A stretch of DNA of 64,000 bases from Flavobacterium sp. HSC-32F16 (lineage in GTDB: Bacteria; Bacteroidota; Bacteroidia; Flavobacteriales; Flavobacteriaceae), in NCBI RefSeq assembly GCF_024171645.1, contig NZ_JALKAC010000004.1:1-64000 (forward strand), given 5' to 3'. Below the pieces are notes generated by a model that worked only from the letters and a program-made list of their open reading frames with translations, made no database searches and was not told the DNA's origin. A program made the position numbers and the translations under genes. Positions 60,517-64,000 of this stretch are shown in pieces (positions within the stretch are counted from its first letter, which is position 1; every line of letters begins with the position of its first letter).

Positions 60517-61155
60517 ATGTCAACATTAAGATTAGGCGATATAGCTCCGGATTTTCAGGCAGAAACCACACAAGGACCAATCAAATTTCATGAATGGTTA
60601 GGAGATTCATGGGGCGTTTTATTTTCTCATCCAGCAGATTTTACTCCTGTTTGTACAACTGAATTGGGAACGGTAGCGAATTATGTTCCGGAATTTTCAA
60701 AAAGAAATACTAAAGTTATTGCTTTGAGTGTAGACGGTCTGGAATCGCATAAAGAGTGGATTAAAGACATTAACGAAACTCAAAATACTGAGGTTAATTT
60801 TCCAATTATTGCTGATGAGGATAAAAAAGTAGCTAATTTATACGATATGCTTCACCCAAATGCAAGTGATAAATTTACAGTACGTTCTGTTTTTGTTATC
60901 GGACCAGATAAAAAAATCAAATTAACTTTGACGTACCCAGCTTCAACTGGAAGAAATTTTGACGAATTACTTCGTGTAATCGACAGTTTGCAATTGACTG
61001 CCAATTATAGCGTTGCCACTCCGGCTAACTGGAAAGACGGTGAAGATGTAGTAATTGCACCAGCGATTTCAGATAGTGATATTCCGGCGAAATTTCCTAA
61101 AGGACATACTCCAATTAAACCTTATTTAAGATTTACGCCGCAGCCAAATAAGTAA
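60517..61155 (+). CDS. 1-Cys peroxiredoxin (Prx6 type)
   Basis: The protein reduces peroxides. The 212-residue length and the motif DFTPVCTTELG with peroxidatic C46 place it in the Prx6 group. No resolving Cys is seen in the C-terminal part, so an external thiol must complete the cycle. SHKEWIKDINE and YPASTGRNFDELLRVIDSLQLT are family segments. It stands alone and is followed by a strong two-way terminator. Confidence 0.94.
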   Translation: MSTLRLGDIAPDFQAETTQGPIKFHEWLGDSWGVLFSHPADFTPVCTTELGTVANYVPEFSKRNTKVIALSVDGLESHKEWIKDINETQNTEVNFPIIADEDKKVANLYDMLHPNASDKFTVRSVFVIGPDKKIKLTLTYPASTGRNFDELLRVIDSLQLTANYSVATPANWKDGEDVVIAPAISDSDIPAKFPKGHTPIKPYLRFTPQPNK

Positions 61156-61188
61156 TTTAAGATTCTAAGTTTTTTTTGGATAGAGGAA

Positions 61189-61233
61189 AAAAGGCGCTGA
61201 GATTTTTCAATTATGAAAATCTCAGCGCCTTTT
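61189..61233. terminator. Two-way terminator between peroxiredoxin and antiporter genes
   Basis: AAAAGGCGCTGAGATTTTTC faces GAAAATCTCAGCGCCTTTT with one bulged base and a 6-base loop. It separates converging genes. Confidence 0.92.
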
Positions 61234-61236
61234 AAA

Positions 61237-61263
61237 CTTAGTATCTTACAAGCTTAGTATCTT
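61237..61263. repeat. CTTAGTATCTTAC repeat at the antiporter stop
   Basis: CTTAGTATCTTAC occurs twice in tandem around AAG. The second unit overlaps the TAA stop of the antiporter gene. It belongs with the CTAAG-type arrays. Confidence 0.65.
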
Positions 61264-63499
61264 ACTTTGCCGTCAACAAAGCTGTCATTCTTTTTTTATC
61301 TCCTACAACCCAAAGAATGTCGTTTTTTTCTAATATTAAATTAGATTCGGGATTTAGGATTCGATTTCCGTTTCTTTCAATTCCCACAACCATTCCATTT
61401 GTTTTGGCTCTAAACTGGCCAATGCTTTTTTCGATAAATTCTTCCTGAGAAACCTCAAGCTGACGAAGTACAATGTCGGTTTCTTCTACTTTACCGGGAG
61501 CTTCTGTTTCGTTTTTGTTTAAATACTTGGTAAATTCGGTAATTTGTTCATCGGTACCAATTACACAAATTTCATCACCAGGGAATAAACGTTCGTTTTT
61601 AGTAGGGATCGGAATAGTAACTTCACCTCTTTTGATGTAGGCAATATTGATTCCTAATTGCTCACGAATTTTCAATTCTTCTAAAGTCTTACCCACTAAA
61701 TTAGACTCTTTTCCAATATCAAAAAATGACATGTGGCCATCCCAAGGCATTAAATTGGCATATCTTCTGTCTATTTTTTTGTTTTCGCGATCGTTTAGGT
61801 TTTTCAAAAAATGACTTTCAATTCTATGGTATTGTTCGTTTAATTTTTTAGGGAAGATTTGATAAGCTCCAATCGCAATGATTAATGCTACGAATGCTAC
61901 TAAAGGCGAGAAGAAAATATTCAATAAGAATCCAACGAAAAATAATCCAAGGCTCATTCTAATTAAAATTAGCATTAAAAGTGCACCTCTGTATTTGCGT
62001 TCTTCCCAAAGAGTTTCGACTTCGTCAACTTTTACACGACGCAGAGAAAGCGCCCATAAAAAAGGAGCAATTACAACCAAAGTTAGTAAAGCGGCTAATG
62101 TGTTTCCAAATCTTGTGTCAGCTACTAGAGGCGCTACAAATTTTGACGATAATAAAATAATAGCCGTTATGATTATTGTATGCAGTATTATTTGGGTTAT
62201 AGAAGATCTCAGTACAATCTGCCATGTGCTTACAGATTTAATTGCCTGAGCATTTACACTATATCTGTTGATGTTTTTTACCCATCTTTTAGGCATTTTT
62301 TGTTCCAGAAACTGCGCAAAAGATTCTGAATATTTAATTAAAAATGGAGTTGTAAAGGTAGTAATGGCAGAAACTGCTACAATTATAGGATATAAGAAAT
62401 CGCTTGTAACTTTCAAAGTCATTCCAAGTGTGGCAATAATAAATGAGAACTCCCCAATTTGTGCTAGACTCATTCCGGTTTGAACGGATTGTTTAAGAGG
62501 CTGACCAGAGATTAACGCGCCCAGAGATGAACTAAATGCTTTTCCGAAAATAGTTAAAAGTGTAATTAAAGCTACCGGAAGTGCATAGGTTACCAATGTT
62601 TCAGGATTAATCAACATTCCCACAGATACAAAGAAAACGGCGCCAAATAAATCTTTTACAGGCTGAATTAAATGTTCAATTTTTTCTGCCTGAGTCGTTT
62701 CTGCAATAATAGAACCCATGATAAAAGCTCCCAAAGCCGGAGAAAAACCAACATTTGCAGCAAAAATCACCATCATTAAACATAATGCCAGCGAGATAAT
62801 AAGCAGCATTTCATCGGTTAAAAGATGTTTGGCTTTTTTCAAAATGGTTGGAATAATAAAGATGCCGCCCAAAAACCATATAATTAAAAAGAAAACTAAT
62901 TTTAAAACGGATTGTAATAATTCGCCTCCAGAAACCTGGTCGCTTACCGCAATTGTCGATAATAAAACGAGCATTAAAATGGCTACGATATCTTCAACAA
63001 TAAGGGCTCCAAATACAATCCCAACGAACTTTTTTCCTTTTACACCTAATTCATCAAAAGCCCTGATAATAATTGTTGTTGAGGAAATTGATAGTGTTGC
63101 TCCCAGAAAAATACTGTCCATCTGTCCCCAGCCCATCCATTGGCCCACACAATATCCAATGAGTGTCATGAATAATATTTGGGTTATAGCGGTGACGGAA
63201 GAAGTACCGCCGACTTTCATTAATTTTTTGAAACTAAATTCGAGTCCTAAACTAAATAATAGAAATATTACTCCAATTTCGGCCCAGACTTCAACACTTT
63301 TCATGTCGGTTATGGAAGGGAAAAAATCAAAATGGTTTCCGGCTAGAAATCCTGCAATCAGGTATCCTAAAACCAGAGGCTGTTTCATTTTTTTAAATAA
63401 AAGAACTGCGATTCCAGCGGTCATCAAAATCAATCCTAAATCGCTGATTAAGGGTTGTAAGTGATGAGTAGTTTCGGCAGCGGCATTTAAGGCAATCAT
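61262..63499 (-). CDS. CPA2 cation/proton antiporter with two RCK C-terminal domains
   Basis: The 745-residue protein has the CPA2 (KefB/Na-H exchanger) membrane domain in its first 400 residues: EIGVIFLLFSLGLEFSFKKL, FLGATLSISSTTIIIRAFDELG, and ALGAFIMGSIIAETTQAEKIEHLIQPVKDLFGAVFFVSVGM. A second block of about four helices follows (430-560). Two TrkA-C/RCK-C domains end the chain (about 590-665 and 675-745). The NAD-binding RCK-N domain of KefB/KefC is missing. It exchanges potassium or sodium for protons and is probably controlled by a small ligand at the RCK-C domains. Confidence 0.92.
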   Translation of the reverse strand: MIALNAAAETTHHLQPLISDLGLILMTAGIAVLLFKKMKQPLVLGYLIAGFLAGNHFDFFPSITDMKSVEVWAEIGVIFLLFSLGLEFSFKKLMKVGGTSSVTAITQILFMTLIGYCVGQWMGWGQMDSIFLGATLSISSTTIIIRAFDELGVKGKKFVGIVFGALIVEDIVAILMLVLLSTIAVSDQVSGGELLQSVLKLVFFLIIWFLGGIFIIPTILKKAKHLLTDEMLLIISLALCLMMVIFAANVGFSPALGAFIMGSIIAETTQAEKIEHLIQPVKDLFGAVFFVSVGMLINPETLVTYALPVALITLLTIFGKAFSSSLGALISGQPLKQSVQTGMSLAQIGEFSFIIATLGMTLKVTSDFLYPIIVAVSAITTFTTPFLIKYSESFAQFLEQKMPKRWVKNINRYSVNAQAIKSVSTWQIVLRSSITQIILHTIIITAIILLSSKFVAPLVADTRFGNTLAALLTLVVIAPFLWALSLRRVKVDEVETLWEERKYRGALLMLILIRMSLGLFFVGFLLNIFFSPLVAFVALIIAIGAYQIFPKKLNEQYHRIESHFLKNLNDRENKKIDRRYANLMPWDGHMSFFDIGKESNLVGKTLEELKIREQLGINIAYIKRGEVTIPIPTKNERLFPGDEICVIGTDEQITEFTKYLNKNETEAPGKVEETDIVLRQLEVSQEEFIEKSIGQFRAKTNGMVVGIERNGNRILNPESNLILEKNDILWVVGDKKRMTALLTAK

Positions 63500-63574
63500 A
63501 AAGTGGTATTTGTTTTCAGGAGTCTATTCAGTTTTTCATCTCCAAAAGGATTCACTGAACTACTCCGGTTAAAT

Positions 63575-63608
63575 AAAAAAAGCTATCTCGATAAAGATAG
63601 CTTTTTTT
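63575..63608 (-). terminator. Terminator of purB
   Basis: AAAAAAAGCTATCT faces AGATAGCTTTTTTT with a 6-base loop, perfect over 14 bp. Confidence 0.92.
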
Positions 63609-63630
63609 GACAAAATATTTTAGATTTTCT

Positions 63631-64000
63631 TTAAATTCCTGTGTAATTGCTAGGAGTTATCTGCATTAATTCTGCTCTAACCGCATCTGAAACTTCTAAA
63701 GATGCAATGAAATTATGAATTGCATTTTTATCAATTGCTTCATTGGTTCTGGTTAAACCTTTTAAAGCTTCATACGGATTAGGATAGGCTTCGCGACGTA
63801 AAATTGTTTGAATAGCTTCTGCCACAACTGCCCAGTTTTTTTCTAGATCTTCAGCAAATTTACCTTCGTTTAAAAGTAATTTGTTTAAACCTTTCAGAGT
63901 AGCTTCAAAAGCAATAATGGTATGTCCCATTGGTACACCAACATTACGTAAAACAGTACTGTCAGTTAAATCACGCTGTAACCTTGAAATAGGAAGTTTA
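63631..64000 (-). CDS. purB: Adenylosuccinate lyase, C-terminal part
   Basis: PurB splits adenylosuccinate and SAICAR in purine synthesis. The visible 122 residues run off the right edge of the window. They begin KLPISRLQRDLTDSTVLRNV and continue VPMGHTIIAFEATLKGLNKL, the conserved C-terminal segment of the E. coli type of the enzyme, and end in NYTGI. An internal ATG at 63930 is not the true start. A strong terminator lies just downstream. Confidence 0.93.
   Translation of the reverse strand, partial: KLPISRLQRDLTDSTVLRNVGVPMGHTIIAFEATLKGLNKLLLNEGKFAEDLEKNWAVVAEAIQTILRREAYPNPYEALKGLTRTNEAIDKNAIHNFIASLEVSDAVRAELMQITPSNYTGI

Noticed and set aside
62718..63464. 248-codon open frame on the plus strand opposite the CPA2 antiporter
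   Set aside because: It is the antisense of a well-supported membrane protein; the translation is Lys/Ile/Pro/Ser-rich, as expected from reversed hydrophobic codons.
1..64000. CRISPR array, prophage, insertion sequence, toxin-antitoxin pair or defence island
   Set aside because: No regular spacer-repeat pattern, no transposase, integrase, capsid or nuclease-cassette genes were seen. The repeats present are short palindromes between housekeeping genes.

Overview
The window is ordinary chromosome from a member of the Flavobacteriaceae, most probably the genus Flavobacterium. Evidence: very AT-rich DNA; promoter -7 boxes of the Bacteroidota form TAnnTTTG before many genes; hardly any Shine-Dalgarno sequence; and family-typical genes (482-residue GAPDH, PafA phosphatase, ECF sigma plus SusC-plug proteins, short DnaJ, B12-dependent methylmalonyl-CoA mutase in two subunits). 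I see no prophage, transposase, integrase, CRISPR array, toxin-antitoxin pair or known defence island. The species assignment is inference from recognised families, not from a search.

Layout. 1-94: the 3' end of a 5S rRNA and its terminator. 0.5-11 kb: PafA-type phosphatase, alanine dehydrogenase facing an Lrp/AsnC regulator, extended GAPDH, HtrA protease, then dapF-GNAT-mltG and a lysozyme-like protein (lysine and cell-wall genes). 11-16.5 kb: mutB, a TonB-C protein, mutA and an FtsB/DivIC-like protein form one tight minus-strand operon; uridine kinase lies upstream. 16.7-22 kb: dienoyl-CoA reductase-like SDR, methionine aminotransferase, a TonB-C lipoprotein, an RsmI-like methylase, a low-Mr phosphatase and dnaA. 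22-31 kb: thioesterase, YigZ, HAD, ribD, GNAT, lipoprotein, prmC, a MacB-like permease, hisS and tRNA-Trp. 31.4-38 kb: a candidate small RNA, grpE-dnaJ, a Nat-type ABC exporter, a sigma-54 type response regulator without a DNA-binding domain, and a half-size DEAD-box protein. 38-44.4 kb: hydrolases, acetyltransferase, mtaB, SDR. 44.4-49 kb: LURP-one-like protein, then the ECF sigma / membrane anti-sigma candidate / VWA operon. 49-57 kb: PPK2, a beta-barrel protein, MATE exporter, LtaS-like phosphoglycerol transferase, MeaB. 58-64 kb: NmrA-like reductase with its Rrf2 regulator, AEC transporter, 1-Cys peroxiredoxin, CPA2 antiporter and the 3' part of purB.

Working units visible here: propionate/methylmalonyl-CoA metabolism (mutA, mutB and the chaperone GTPase meaB 41 kb away); protein quality control (htrA, grpE, dnaJ); envelope synthesis and remodelling (dapF, mltG, ftsB, ltaS-like); translation (hisS, prmC, mtaB, RsmI-like, tRNA-Trp).

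No wholly new multi-gene system is evident. The best candidates for a second look are: the sigma / anti-sigma / VWA operon, in which two proteins carry a SusC-type plug module without a barrel; a matched pair of 19-bp operators for the Rrf2 regulator; a promoter- and terminator-bounded small RNA next to grpE; two copies of a structured intergenic element whose outer stem has changed in a compensatory way; a DnaJ that keeps only one zinc centre; and many families of palindromic intergenic repeats, several of which supply or touch stop codons.
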